Source of the DNA: Scatophagus argus
Taxonomy: Eukaryota; Chordata; Actinopteri; Scatophagidae
DNA length: 64,000 bases
Direction: 5' to 3'
NCBI RefSeq assembly: GCF_020382885.2
Contig: NC_058497.1
Location: 20,018,330-20,082,329, forward strand
The notes beneath the pieces were generated by a model. The model searched no databases. It was not told the origin of the DNA and saw only the letters and a list, made by a program, of their open reading frames with translations. A program made the translations under genes and the position numbers. Below, piece by piece: positions 36,135-48,789 of the stretch; the stretch's first letter is position 1, and every line of letters starts with the position of its first letter.

Positions 36135-37055
36135 TCAAATATTTCTCTTCAACAAGCCAAATAGGATATTGTTTTTCAGTGCATGAAAAAATGTCTCATC
36201 TCTGAGGCCATAAATGAGAGGACTGAGACATTTTGGACCAAGCGAAAAAATTATGTAGTTAAAGTACCTAACATCAATAAATAACCTAACACTGACCTGA
36301 GGCACAGCTGCTTCTATGAATGGGCACCACAAACGGATGACGCAGAGCAGTAGCTGGATAGCATGAAGAACTACTGTTTTGAGTCCTTTACTTGAAGATT
36401 GTTTATTCTCTCCTGACGCCGCTTTGGCTACTTTCATTATTTGAACATAACAGAATATAATGATGATGCACATGATGAAGAAGTAAAACTGTTGTAAAGC
36501 TGATCTAATGTGACTCTGCCATTCCTTCAAAACAAATATTTCCACAGTGCATATCATGTATTGTCTGTACATGCTACGAGAAGCTGATGCAAAGAAAGTG
36601 GAGAGAATAATAATGCAGGGTACAGAGCTGATGCCGTGAATGATGTGGATGCTGTACAGAGTACTGCGTGTGGAGCACAGCTCTGCATGTCGGAGGGGCA
36701 TGCAAATGGCCACGTAGCGCTCCAGGGTCATTGCTGTCAGAGTAACTGGTGTGGCTATCACATTCAGAAATGCCACAGTGCAGATAATGATACACAACCA
36801 AACTTGAATTGTAAATTCAAAATAGGTCATGAGAAGAAGGATATTAGATACAAGTAAAAACATGCTATCAGACAGTAGTGTAACAGCAAATAAGATGTAG
36901 CGTGCAGTTGTGTGGAAGCATTCCTTTTTGAAAAATGTCACAATGAGTAACAAATCAGTGCTAAGAAAAATCAATATCACAATCTGGACAATAATAATCC
37001 GGTCATTCCTCTGGTTCAACACTACCTCACCGCCATCCGATGAATTGTCAGCCAT
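36135..37055 (-). CDS. Odorant receptor 131-2-like, array copy 2
   Basis: A 306-residue intact receptor with the same helices, ERY motif and PLIYGLRDETF as copy 1. Distinguishing residues: NQRNDR in the N terminus, LLVSNILLLMTYFEF in helix 2, VIRLWCPFIEAAVPQ in helix 6 and the C terminus LKRNI. It is nearest to copy 6 (54252-55172), from which I count six amino-acid differences. The untranslated first exon donor is at about 37245, and the frame upstream of the ATG is closed. Confidence 0.93.
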   Translation of the reverse strand: MADNSSDGGEVVLNQRNDRIIIVQIVILIFLSTDLLLIVTFFKKECFHTTARYILFAVTLLSDSMFLLVSNILLLMTYFEFTIQVWLCIIICTVAFLNVIATPVTLTAMTLERYVAICMPLRHAELCSTRSTLYSIHIIHGISSVPCIIILSTFFASASRSMYRQYMICTVEIFVLKEWQSHIRSALQQFYFFIMCIIIIFCYVQIMKVAKAASGENKQSSSKGLKTVVLHAIQLLLCVIRLWCPFIEAAVPQVSVRLFIDVRYFNYIIFSLGPKCLSPLIYGLRDETFFHALKNNILFGLLKRNI

Positions 37056-38007
37056 GTATTAAATGAGTCTGTTGAAAGAAAATGAGATTCTTCTCACAAC
37101 AAGACCAAAGCATCCCTGATGTTCATCCGCAGCATCTTGACACACATTTCTAAAGCCGTGTGTTCAAAGCCAAAGCATTCTGAGTGAAGCCTGACTTTAT
37201 AGGATTGACTGGAGTACAAGCAGAGACAATTAAAATTAACTCACCATGTCGTCATCATTGCCACTTTCTTCTCATCTCCCAGTGGCTATCTGGGTTGCTG
37301 TAAACAAGCCACAGTTAGCTTGGGTTAGACTGTTGTACAGTCTCTGTCCTGAAGGTCACAAATTAACATGAACATACAGTATCCTGATGATGATGTACTG
37401 GGTTCTTTTACAGACAATAAAGACACTTTGAGAGTATGGTTCAGAACCTTTACTGGACCAACACATGCAGGTAAATAGTCCATGTATGACTCTTAAGTTA
37501 TTTAGTAGAACTTTTTTCCCAGAAGCAGAGCCAGACATCATCAACAGACCACATCTCATCTGGGCAGCAATGCCTGCCCTAACAGTAGACAACATCTGAC
37601 CCACATGCACTCTCAGATAGAAACAGAGACAGATTTGTTTATCCACATATGTAGGTTTCGAGTTCAGAAAAAATATATTTTAGAGTTTTGTATGTCTTAT
37701 AGTTACATAGATCTTGAAACATTAACCCTCTCAATCTGGAGCAGCAGAATTTTTTATTTTAACCTCTGTCTGTGAGACGTTCCTCAGTCTCTGAGGTGAG
37801 CGAGGCAACAGGTGTTACAGCGAGGACCAAAGCAAGGGACTGATAGTAGAATTTCAAAGACAAAGTAGACAGCCAATCAGTTGGTCAATGTCACTCACTC
37901 CCCCAATCTCTGCAAAAGCAATTCAACACTGGCAGAATAAAACTTTTTTAGAAACTGGATAACTGTTGAACTGGAACTGTAAGTCAAAGTAATAAATACC
38001 TAATACA

Positions 38008-38474
38008 CAATATAGACAAAAATAGTGGGACAGACTTTAGAGTAGAGTCACCCCCCTCTTGCGGCTATGGCAGCTTCCACTCTTCTGGGACGGCTTTCTG
38101 GAGTGTTTGTGGCGAATTTTTATCCATTCATGGAGTAGAGCAATAGTGAGGTCAGGCATTGATGTCGGATGAAAAGGCCTGGCTCGCAATCTACTTTCTA
38201 GTTCGTCCCAAAGTTGTTCAAATGGGTTGAGGCCAGTGCTCTGTGTGCGCCTGTCAAGTTCCTCAACAGCAAACTCATCCAACCATGTCTTTATGGAGCT
38301 TTGCTTTGTGTACTGGGGCACAGTCATAACGGAATAGAAAATGGCCTCCCTCAAAGGAACTTTGGAACCTTGGAAGCATAGCATTGTCCAGAATGTCTTG
38401 GTATCCTGAGGTATAAAGATTTCCCTTCACTGGAAGTAAGGGGCCAAGCCCAGTAATAAAGAGGTGTGTCCCAG
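38008..38474 (-). mobile_element. Tc1-like transposon remnant, unit 2
   Basis: Same remnant as in unit 1, at the same position relative to the receptor, with the same ends and the same broken SPDLNP motif. It is a passenger of the unit duplication rather than an independent insertion. Confidence 0.85.
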
Positions 38475-38759
38475 TAACTGAAACTGAAGGGGCAACGCAT
38501 AGTTAATAATCAATGAGGAACATGTAATTGGTCAAACTAACCGATAATTTTCTCTCCAATTCAGTAATTTCCGTTGAGAAGTTGACGCAGCCATTGGCGA
38601 CTATCAGAGTCAAGTTCCACTGATATCAATACTTTGGCAAAATGGCATACTGGTGCTGATTAATTGGCCCACTGTAGAGGTCTACCTTTAGCCATATTAT
38701 GGCAGAGCAGACATGATAATCTTATTGGCTATGGGATGCAATCACAGTTAAATTGAGGG

Positions 38760-39437
38760 TCTTCACAAAACAGTTCATCCTCATAAGTGTCTGGGAGTAC
38801 ACATCACAGACAAACTCACATTGACTCTGAACACCACACACATCACTCAGAAAGCCCAGCAGCATGTGTACTTTCTGCAGAAGCTGAGGAAAGCCCATTT
38901 CCCAACCCCTGCCCCAACAACACTCTATAGGGGGACTACTGAGAGCATCCTCTGCAGCGCCATCACAGCATGGTTTGGCAACTGCACTGCTGCAGACCGA
39001 AAGGCCCTGCAGCCAATTGTGAGGACGACAGAAAAAATCACTGAGGCCTCTTTTCCCTCTCTCACGGACCTTTCCAACACGTGGTGTCTGTGCAAAGCCA
39101 CGAGCATTAGCAGGGATACCACGGATCCCTCCCATGCACTCTTCTCCTTGCTGCCATCAGGAAGAAGGTACCACAGCATCACCACCCGCACATCCAGAAT
39201 GTGGAAAAGCTTCTTCCCCCAGGCAATCAAACTGCTGAATAACTCCTGACTTAAGTTGTGCAATGCACCTTAAAAGCACAACTGCACTTTCTCTCTGCTG
39301 CTATCTATATATTTACATATACTTTACATATATTGCATACACTATGCATGTAACATATTCATCTATGTTGCTATTTATATGTGCTCTCTGCTGCTGTTTA
39401 TATATTCTGCTGCTAATTATATATTTACTAAACATCA
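38760..39437 (+). mobile_element. L2-like LINE fragment, unit 2
   Basis: Coding end as in unit 1 (open at 38821-39249). The 3' part lacks about 640 bases relative to unit 1: sequence jumps from CTAATTATATATTTA to CTAAACATCACATTG near 39420-39437. The same deletion is present in units 3 and 6, so these share a common short ancestor. Confidence 0.75.
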
Positions 39438-39809
39438 CATTGTTCTGCAAGGATTTATTGCAAACACAACTGGTAGGGTTGTCAAATCTGCAGTTCATCT
39501 ACTACAATAATATCAGCCATGCAGAAATAACAATTGCAATTGTGCAAAGCATCATGTTGCACAAGAAAAAGAGGGCATGCTTTATTAATCCCCTTATTGA
39601 CACACAAGCACAAGCAGGACCTATGCATGTGCATTAATGCATAACACAGATTTAATGTTAAAGATTTAATGCTAAAGATTAACGATACATAAAGAATGAT
39701 GACTATGCAATGTGCCATTGTTAGTGTCAACCATACAAGTTATAACAGCATTTCGTCCTCAAGTCCTCAATTTGGAGGCCATTGAAAAAAAGAAAAATTG
39801 GTGTCATTC

Positions 39810-39812
<3 letters not shown>

Positions 39813-39856
<44 letters not shown>
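39813..39856. repeat. TG microsatellite in receptor 3' flank
   Basis: The longest of a set of TG runs at the same place in each unit (others near 29995, 35768, 43590, 49369, 53897 and 60135). Length varies between copies. Confidence 0.85.
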
Positions 39857-40239
39857 TGGTGTTTCTTTATACTTTTTCAGACATTGTGACAAAAATAAAA
39901 TGCTTTGCAAAATCTTCATGATTAACTTAAATATTAATGGCACAGATACCAACAACAAGGCATAGCAGTTGTTTATTGTTTATACACTCCTGTCATATCT
40001 GTGCTCCGTTTGGGTGCTACACGAGCTGGTAATCAGTTTTAATGTTGTCTCCTCAAATGAACAATGATGTAAGAATACAAAAATCTGCTGAGTTTGATTT
40101 TTTGTTTCAAAAGCAGAGCAGTCACAGTCAGGCTTAACAATAAGCTAGTTAGAAGTCAAGTACTTTTGAAATGCTCATGTAAAATGAACTGCAGACATTA
40201 ATTTGTGTACTGTTTAGTTTCTTGTTAGAAAACAATTTA

Positions 40240-41160
40240 TCAAATATTTCTCTTCAACAAACCAAATAGGACATTGTTTTTCAGTGCATGAAAAAATGTC
40301 TCATCTCTGAGGCCATAAATGAGAGGACTGAGACATTTTGGACCAAGAGTAAACATTATGTAGTTAAAGTACCTAACATCAATAAATAACCTAACACTGA
40401 CCTGAAGCACAGCTGCTTCTATGAATGGGCACCACAAACCGATGACGCAGAGCAGTAGCTGGATAGCATGAAGAACTACTGTTTTGAGTCCTTTACTTGA
40501 AGATTGTTTATTCTCTCCTGACGCTGCTTTGGCTACTTTCATTATTTGAACATAACAGAATATAATGATGACGCACATGATGAAGAAGTAAAACTGTTGT
40601 AAAGCTGATCTAATGTGACTCTGCCATTCCTTCAAAACAAATATTTCCACAGAGCATATCATGTATTGTCTGTACATGCTACGAGAGGCTGATGCAAAGA
40701 AAGTGGAGAGAACAGCAATGCAGGGTACAGAGCTGATGCCGTGAATGATGTGGATGCAGTACAGAGTACTGCGTGTGGAGCACAGCTCTGCATGTCAGAG
40801 GGGCATGCAAATGGCCACGTAGCGCTCCAGGGTCATTGCTGTCAGAGTAACTGGTGTGACTATCACATTCAGAAATGCCACAGTGCAGATAATGATACAC
40901 AACCAAACTTGAATTGTAAATTCAAAATAGGTCATGAGAAGAAGGATGTCAGATAGAAGTAAAAACGTGCTATCAGACAGTAGTGTAACAGCAAATAAGA
41001 TGTAGCGTGCAGTTGTGTGGAAGCATTCCTTTTTGAAAAATGTCACAATGAGTAACAAATCAGTGCTAAGAAAAATCAGTATCAGAATCTGGACAATAAT
41101 AATCCGGTCATTCCTCTGGTTCAACACTACCTCACCACCATCCGATGAATTGTCAGCCAT
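40240..41160 (-). pseudogene. Odorant receptor 131-2-like, array copy 3, one nonsense codon
   Basis: The 306-codon frame is intact except codon 122, which is TGA (40797-40795) where every other copy has CGA (Arg of MPLR at the inner end of helix 3). This is a single C to T change at a CpG. The upstream 121 codons and downstream 184 codons are otherwise open and match the functional copies, and the untranslated exon donor near 41356 and acceptor are kept. The N terminus (IIIVQILILIF) matches copy 7 (60529-61449). It is either a very young pseudogene or a segregating null allele; a sequencing error is also possible. Confidence 0.88.
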
Positions 41161-41804
41161 GTATTAAATGAGTCTGTTGAAAGAAAATGAGATTCTTATC
41201 ACAACAAGACCAAAGCATCCCTGATGTTCATCCACAGCATCTTGACACACATTTCCAAAGCTGTGTGTTCAAAGCCAAAGCATTCTGAGTGAAGCCTGAC
41301 TTTATTGGATTGACTGGATTACAAGCAGAGTAAGAGACAATTAAAATTAACTCACCATGTTGTCATCATTTCCACTTTCTTCTCATCTCCCAGAGGCTAT
41401 CTGGGTTGCTGTAAACAAGCCACAGTTAGCTTGGGTTAGACTGTTGTACAGTCTCTGTCCTGAAGGTCATAAATTAACATGAACATACAGTATCCTGATG
41501 GTGATGTACTGGGTTCTTTTACAGACAATAAAGACACTTTGAGAGTATGGCTCAGAACCTTTACTGGACCAACACATGCAGGGAAATAGTCCATGTGTGA
41601 CTCTTAAGTTATTTAGTAGAACTTTTTACCCAGAAGCAGAGCCAGACATCATCAACAGACCACATCTCATGTGGGCAGCAATGCCTGCCCTAACAGTAGA
41701 CAACATCTGGCAAAAGCAATTCAACACTGGCAGAATAAAACTTTTTTAGAAACTGGATAACTGTTGAACTGGAACTGTAAGTCAAAGTAATAAATACCTA
41801 ATAC

Positions 41805-42253
41805 ACAATATAGACAAAAATAGTGGGACAGACTTCAGAGTAGAGTCGCCCCCCTCTTGTGGCTATGGCAGCTTCCACTCTTCTGGGACGGCTTTCTTGA
41901 GTGTTTGTGGCGAAATTTTATCCATTCACGGAGTAGAGCAATAGTGAGGTCAGGCACTGATGTCGGATGAAAAGACCTGGCTCGCAATCTACTTTCTAGT
42001 TCGTCCCAAAGTTGTTCAAATGGGTGGACCTGTCAAGTTCCTCAACAGCAAACTCATCCAACCATGTCTTTATGGAGCTTTGCTTTGTGTACTGGGGCAC
42101 AGTCATAACGGAATAGAAAATGGCCTCCCTCAAAGGAACTTTGGAACCTTGAAAGCATAGCATTGTCCAGAATGTCTTGGTATCCTGAGGTACAAAGATT
42201 TCCCTTCACTGGAAGTAAGGGGCCAAGCCCAGTAATAAAGAGGTGTGTCCCAG
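41805..42253 (-). mobile_element. Tc1-like transposon remnant, unit 3
   Basis: Same remnant with an extra small internal deletion near 42025 (CAAATGGGTGGACCTGTCAA), shared with the copy at 62433-62881 and absent from units 1, 2 and 4. It also shares TTCTTGAGTGTTTGTGG with that copy. Confidence 0.85.
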
Positions 42254-42539
42254 TAACTGAAACTGAAGGGGCAACGCAGAGTTAATAATCAATGAGGAAC
42301 ATGTAATTGGTCAAACTAACTGATTATTTTCTCTCCAATTCAGTAATTCCCGTTGAGAATTTGACGCAGTCATTGGCGACTATCAGAGTCAAGTTCCACT
42401 GATATCAATACTTTGGCAAAATGGCATACTGGTGCTGATTAATTGGCCCACTGTAGAGGTCTACCTTTAGCCATATTATGGCAGAGCAGACATGATAACC
42501 TTACTGGCTATGGGATGCAATCACAGTTAAATTGAGGGT

Positions 42540-43213
42540 CTTCACAAAACAGTTCATCCTCATAAGTGTCTGGGAGTACACATCACAGACAAACTCACAT
42601 TGATTCTGAACACCACACACATCACTCAGAAAGCCCAGCAGCATGTGTACTTTCTGCAGAAGCTGAGGAAAGCCCATTTCCCAACCCCTGCCCCAACAAC
42701 ACTCTATAGGGGGACTACTGAGAGCATCCTCTGCAGCGCCATCACAGCATGGTTTGGCAACTGCACTGCTGCAGACCGAAAGGCCCTGCAGCCAATTGTG
42801 AGGATGACAGAAAAAATCACTGGGGCCTCTTTTCCCTCTCTCACGGACCTTTCCAACACTTGGTGTCTGTGCAAAGCCACGAGCATTAGCAGGGATACCA
42901 CGGATTCCTCCCATGCACTCTTCTCCTTACTGCCATCAGGAAGAAGGTACCACAGCATCACTGCCCGCACATCCAGAATGTGGAAAAGCTTCTTCCCCCA
43001 GGCAATCAAACTGCTGAATAACTCCTGACTTAAGTTGCACACTGCACCTTAAAAGCACAACTGCACTTTCTCTCTGCTGCTATCTATATATTTACATATA
43101 CTTTACATATATTGCATACACTATGCATGTAACATATTCATCGATGTTGCTATTTATATATACTCTCTGCTGCTGTTTATATATTCTGCTGCTAATTATA
43201 TATTTACTAAACA
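42540..43213 (+). mobile_element. L2-like LINE fragment, unit 3
   Basis: Same coding end (open at 42600-43028) and same 3' deletion as unit 2. It carries GTTGCACACTGCACC after the stop, a variant shared with the last unit (63360). Confidence 0.75.
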
Positions 43214-43976
43214 TCACATTGTTCTGCAAGGATTTATTGCAAACACAACTGGTAGGGTTGTCAAATCTGCAGTTCATCTACTACAATAATATCAGTCATG
43301 CAGAAATAACAATTGCAATTGTGCAAAGCATCATGTTGCACAAGAAAAAGAAGGCATGCTTTATTAATCCCCTTATTGACACACAAGCACAAGCAGGACC
43401 TATGCATGTGCATTAATGCATAACACAGATTTAATGTTAAAGATTTAATGCTAAAGATTAATGATACATAAAGCATGATGACTATGCAATGTGCCATTGT
43501 TAGTGTCAACCATACAAGTTATAACAGCATTTTGTCCTCAAGTCCTCAATTTGGAGGCCATTGAAAACAGAAAAGTTGGTGTCATTCACTGTGTGTGTGT
43601 GTGTGTGGTGTTTCTGTATACTTTTACATTTTTCTATATTTTTACAAAATCTTCATGAATAACTTAAATATTAATAGCACAGATACCAACAATAAGGCAT
43701 AGCAGTTGTTTATTGTTTATACACTCCTGTCATATCTGTGCTCCGTTTGGGTGCTACATGAGCCGGTAATCAGTTTTAATGTTGTCTCCCCAAATGAACA
43801 ATGATGTAAGAATACAAAAATCTGCTGAGTTTGATTTTTTGTTTCAAAAGCAGAGCAATCACAGTCAGACTTAACAATAAGCTAGTTAGAAGTCAAGTAC
43901 TTTTGAAATGCTCATGTAAAATGAATTGCAGACATTAATTTGTGCGCTGTTTAGTTTCTTGTTAGAAAACAATTTA

Positions 43977-44897
43977 TCAAATAGCTCTTTTGGACAAGCC
44001 AAATAGGACATTGTTTTTCAGTGCATGAAAAAATGTCTCATCTCTGAGGCCATAAATGAGAGGACTTAGACATTTTGGACCAAGAGTAAACATTATGTAG
44101 TTAAAGTACCTAACATCAATAAATAACCTAACACTGACCTGAAGCACAGCTGCTTCTATGAATGGGCACCACAAACCGATGACACAGAGCAGTAGCTGGA
44201 TAGCATGAAGAATTACTGTTTTGAGTCCTTTACTTGAAGATTGTTTATTCTCTCCTGACGCTGCTTTGGCTACTTTCATTATTTGAATATAACAGAATAT
44301 AATGATGATGCACATGATCAAGAAGTAAAACTGTTGTAAAGCTGATCTAATGTGACTCTGCCATTCCTTCAAAACAAATGTTTCCGCAGTGCATATCATG
44401 TATTGTTTGTACATGCTACGAGAGGCTGATGCAAAGAAAGTGGAGAGAACAGCAATGCAGGGTACAGAGCTGATGCCGTGAATGATGTGGATGCAGTACA
44501 GAGTACTGCGTGTGGAGCACAGCTCTGCATGTCGGAGGGGCATGCAAATGGCCACGTAGCGCTCCAGGGTCATTGCTGTCAGAGTAACTGGTGTGACTAT
44601 CACATTTAGAAATGCCACAGTGCAGATAATGATACACAACCAAACTTGAACTGTAAATTCTAAATAGTTCATGAGAAGGAGGATATCAGATAGAAGTAAA
44701 AACATGCTATCAGACAGTAGTGTAACAGCAAATAAGATGTAGCGTGCAGTTGTGTGGAAGCATTCCTTTTTGAAAAATGTCACAATGAGTAACAAATCAG
44801 TGCTAAGAAAAATCAGTATCAGAATCTGGACAATAACATTCCGGTCATTCCTCTGGTTCAACACTACCTCACCACCATCCGATGAATTGTCAGCCAT
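43977..44897 (-). CDS. Odorant receptor 131-2-like, array copy 4
   Basis: A 306-residue intact receptor with all family motifs. Distinguishing residues: RNVIVQILILIF in helix 1, LLMNYLEFTVQ, IAVLSTFFASAS in helix 4, MYKQYMICTAETF in loop 2 and the C terminus SKRAI. The untranslated first exon donor is at about 45093. Confidence 0.93.
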   Translation of the reverse strand: MADNSSDGGEVVLNQRNDRNVIVQILILIFLSTDLLLIVTFFKKECFHTTARYILFAVTLLSDSMFLLLSDILLLMNYLEFTVQVWLCIIICTVAFLNVIVTPVTLTAMTLERYVAICMPLRHAELCSTRSTLYCIHIIHGISSVPCIAVLSTFFASASRSMYKQYMICTAETFVLKEWQSHIRSALQQFYFLIMCIIIIFCYIQIMKVAKAASGENKQSSSKGLKTVILHAIQLLLCVIGLWCPFIEAAVLQVSVRLFIDVRYFNYIMFTLGPKCLSPLIYGLRDETFFHALKNNVLFGLSKRAI

Positions 44898-45879
44898 GTA
44901 TTAAATGAGTCTGTTGAAAGAAAATGATATTCTTATCACAACAAGACCAAAGCATCCCTGATGTTCATCCACAGCATCTTGACACACATTTCCAAAGCCG
45001 TGTGTTCAAAGCCAAAGCATTCTGAGTGAAGCCTGACTTTATAGGATTGACTGGAGTACAAGCAGAGTAAGAGACAATTAAAATTAACTCACCATGTGGT
45101 CATCATTGCCACTTTCTCCTCATCTCCCAGAGGCTATCTGGGTTGCTGTAAACAAGGCACAGTTAGCTTGGGTTAGACTGTTGTACAGTCTCTGTCCTGA
45201 AGGTCACAAATTAACATGAACATACAGTATCCTGATGGTGATGTACTGGGTTCTTTTACAGACAACAAAGACACTTTGAGAGTATGGCTCAGAACCTTTA
45301 CTGGACCAACACATGCAGGGAAATAGTCCATGTGTGACTCTTAAGTTATTTAGTAGAGCTTTTTACCCAGAAACAGAGCCAGACATCATCAACAGACCAC
45401 ATCTCATCTGGGCAGCAATGCCTGCTCTAACAGTAGACAACATCTGGCCCACATGCACTCTCAGATAGAGAGCAGACATCCTTTAGGAGGCATGGCTGCT
45501 GACAGATTTGTTTATCCACATATGTAGGTTTCGAGTTCAGAAAAAATATATTTTAGAGTTTTGTATGTCTTGTAGTTACATAGATCTTGAAAAATTAACC
45601 CTCTCAATCTGGAGTAGCAGATTTTTTTATTTTAACCTCTGTCTGTGAGACGTTCCTCAGTCTCTGAGGTGAGTGAGGCAACAGGTGTTACAGCAAGGAC
45701 CAAAGCAAGGGACTGATAGTAGAATTTCAAAGACAAAGTAGATAGCCAATCAGTTGGTCAATGTCGCTCACTCCCCCAATCTCTGCAAAAGCAATTCAAC
45801 ACTGGCAGAATAAAACTTTTTTAGAAACTGGATAACTGTTGAACTGGAACTGTAAGTCAAAGTAATAAATACCTAATAC

Positions 45880-46347
45880 ACAATATAGACAAAAATAGTG
45901 GGACAGACTTTAGAGTAGAGTCACCCCCCTCTTGCGGCTATGGCAGCTTCCACTCTTCTGGGACGGCTTTCTGGAGTGTTTGTGGCGAATTTTTATCCAT
46001 TCATGGAGTAGAGCAATAGTGAGGTCAGGCACTGATGTCGGATGAAAAGGCCTGGCTCGCAATCTACTTTCTAGTTCGTCCCAAAGTTGTTCAAATGGGT
46101 TGAGGCCAGTGCTCTGTGTGCGCCTGTCAAGTTCCTCAACAGCAAACTCATCCAACCATGTCTTTATGGAGCTTTGCTTTGTGTACTGGGGCACAGTCAT
46201 AACGGAATAGAAAATGGCCTCCCTCAAAGGAACTTTGGAACCTTGAAAGCATAGCATTGTCCAGAATGTCTTGGTATCCTGAGGTATAAAGATTTCCCTT
46301 CACTGGAAGTAAGGGGCCAAGCCCAGTAATAAAGAGGTGTGTCCCAG
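45880..46347 (-). mobile_element. Tc1-like transposon remnant, unit 4
   Basis: Same remnant as units 1 and 2, without the small deletion of unit 3. Confidence 0.85.
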
Positions 46348-46609
46348 TAACTGAAACTGAAGGGGCAACGCAGAGTTAATAATCAATGAGGAACATGTAA
46401 TTGGTCAAACTAACCGATAATTTTCTCTCCAATTCAGTAATTCCCGTTGAGAAGTTGACGCAGCCATTGGCGACTATCAGAGTCAAGTTCCACTGATATC
46501 AATACTTTGGCAAAATGGCATACTGGTTCTGATTAATTGGCCCACTGTAGAGGTCCACCTTTAGCCATATTATGGCAGAGCAGACATGATAATCTTACTG
46601 GCTATGGGA

Positions 46610-47560
46610 TGCAATCACAGTTAAATTGACACACAAAACAGTTCATCCTCATAAGTGTCTGGGAGTACACATCACGGACAAACTCACATTGATTCTGAAC
46701 ACCACACACATCACTCAGAAAGCCCAGCAGCATGTGTACTTTCTGCAGAAGCTGAGGAAAGCCCATTTCCCAACCCCTGCCCCAACAACACTCTATAGGG
46801 GGACTACTGAGAGCATCCTCTGCAGCGCCATCACAGCATGGTTTTGCAACTGCACTGCTGCAGACCGAAAGGCCCTGCAGCCAATTGTGAGGACGGCAGA
46901 AAAAATCACTGGGGCCTCTTTTCCCTCTCTCACGGACCTTTCCAACACTTGGTGTCTGTGCAAAGCCACGAGCATTAGCAGGGATACCACGGATCCCTCC
47001 CATGCACTCTTCTCCTTGCTGCCATCAGGAAGAAGGTACCACAGCATCACTGCCCGCACATCCAGAATGGGGAAAACCTTCTTCCCCCAGGCAATCAAAC
47101 TGCTGAATAACTCCTGACTTAAGTTGTGCAATGCACCTTAAAAGCACAACTGCACTTTCTCTCTGCTGCTATTTATATATTTATATATACTTTACATATA
47201 TTGTGTATACTATGCATATAACATATTCATCTATGTTGCTATTTATATATACTCTCTGCTGCTAGTTATATATTTATATACACTACAACTACTCTTCAAT
47301 TGTAAACTTACTATATCTACAACCCCCCTCCGCCCCAAAAAAAAAAAAAAACAGTTCTGTTACTAGTCTTGTCCTGTCTTCGTGTCCTAAATGTGTATAT
47401 TTAGATTATAGATTGTGCATAGCTTCTGTCTTGTCCTGTCTCGCTGTCTTTCTAAAGTGTTAGATGTATCAACAAATTGTTCATGGGGAAACGTTACTTC
47501 ATCACACTGTGTACTTGTATATGACTCAGATGACAATAAAACCCATTTGACTTGAAGTGC
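46610..47560 (+). mobile_element. L2-like LINE fragment, unit 4
   Basis: Long form with the full 3' UTR, like unit 1; coding end open to 47117. It has a short substitution at its 5' end (TTGACACACAAAACAG in place of the GAGGGCCTTCACAAAACAG text of other units). Confidence 0.75.
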
Positions 47561-48232
47561 AAATCATACCAGCTGTGCAAATAGGTATTTATATTGCTTA
47601 GTTTGAGGGCTAATTGGCAAAATACTCTTACCAGAGGCCCGTTTGTGGACCAACACTTAAAGAGTTGAGGTATTGTTGAGCTCGATGGTGTTTTATTGAG
47701 TTTATGGATGCTGAATCAGTCTTTGTCACATTGTGTCTGCCTTTTTTTTTTCGTTTTTTTTGTTGTTTTTTTTGGAAGAAATTTCAATTTAATGCAACTG
47801 CTGGAACTTTTCTCTGTGATACTGGGTGATGTGAGAGAGACAAACTATCTTACTATGAACTATTTCTCAAGCTACTGGTGTGGATCCTGGAATATCAAGT
47901 ATGAGAATGTTTACTAAACATCGCATTGTTCAGCAAGGATTTATTGCAAACCAATCTGGTAGGGTTGTCAAATCTGCAGTTCATCTAATACAATAATATC
48001 AGCCACGCAGAAATAACAATTGCAATTGTGCAAAGTGTCATGTTGCACAAGAAAAAGAAGAAAAAGAAGACATGCTTTATTAATCCCCTCAGAGAAATGA
48101 TTTTTTCCCACTCTTGTTATTGACACACAGGCACAAGCAGGACCTATACACGTGCGTTAATGCATAACACAGATTTAATGTTAAAATATTCATGCAAATT
48201 TTCTTGATTGAAAGCCATTACATATTATACGT

Positions 48233-48429
48233 TGAAGCACATATTCATTGAAGGTAATCAATATAACATTAACAATCAGAATAATTGGGTTAGACGTATT
48301 CAGAACAAAGTAAACATATAATAATGATCACAGTGAGCACAAAGATTTTGGTATTGGAGGCCAAGGCAAGATGGACAGAATAATAATGCAGGGTTCAGAG
48401 CTGAGGCTGAGAATGATGAGGATGCATCT
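48233..48429 (-). pseudogene. Decayed odorant receptor relic, unit 5
   Basis: Same relic as 34630-34826, with helix 4-like and helix 5-like stretches on the minus strand, joined at its right end to diablo intron 5 sequence. Confidence 0.6.
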
Positions 48430-48583
48430 GCTGTTTGTTTCTGGGAAGATGTCTCTCAGTTGTGCATAATACGAAAAATGTGGCCGTCTTTTTCAGGTCA
48501 TCAGGTTGTGTTTGAACTTAAACTGGTGTCAACACTTTAACCTTCTCAGCAATTTTACAGACTGAGTCTTTGTGTGTTTCCAG

Positions 48584-48789
48584 GAGCTGAACAGGCATCC
48601 ATCATAGTGAGGACAAACATTCAGGTGGCACAGTCGCAGGTGGAAAAGGCCCGGAAACGGTCAGCGGATGCATATAAGAAGTTGGCTGAGACTAAAGTGG
48701 AAGAGATCCAAAGGATGGCAGATTACGTTGCATTTCGAGAAGACAGCAAGGAGCCTGAGCTGCATGAGGCTTATCTACAAGAGGATTAA
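48584..48789 (+). pseudogene. Duplicated diablo last exon, copy 2 (open, acceptor intact)
   Basis: Same structure as the copy at 34984-35189. It keeps QASIIVRTN like the true exon 6 and differs from the other copies at MADYVAF and at the C terminus (AYLQED instead of AYLRED). The acceptor, stop and downstream AATAAA are kept. Confidence 0.85.

Noticed and set aside
36574-36857. Open frames of 71-82 codons overlapping the receptor genes in other frames, recurring in each unit
   Set aside because: They recur only because the receptor sequence recurs; no start context, splice sites or family similarity of their own.
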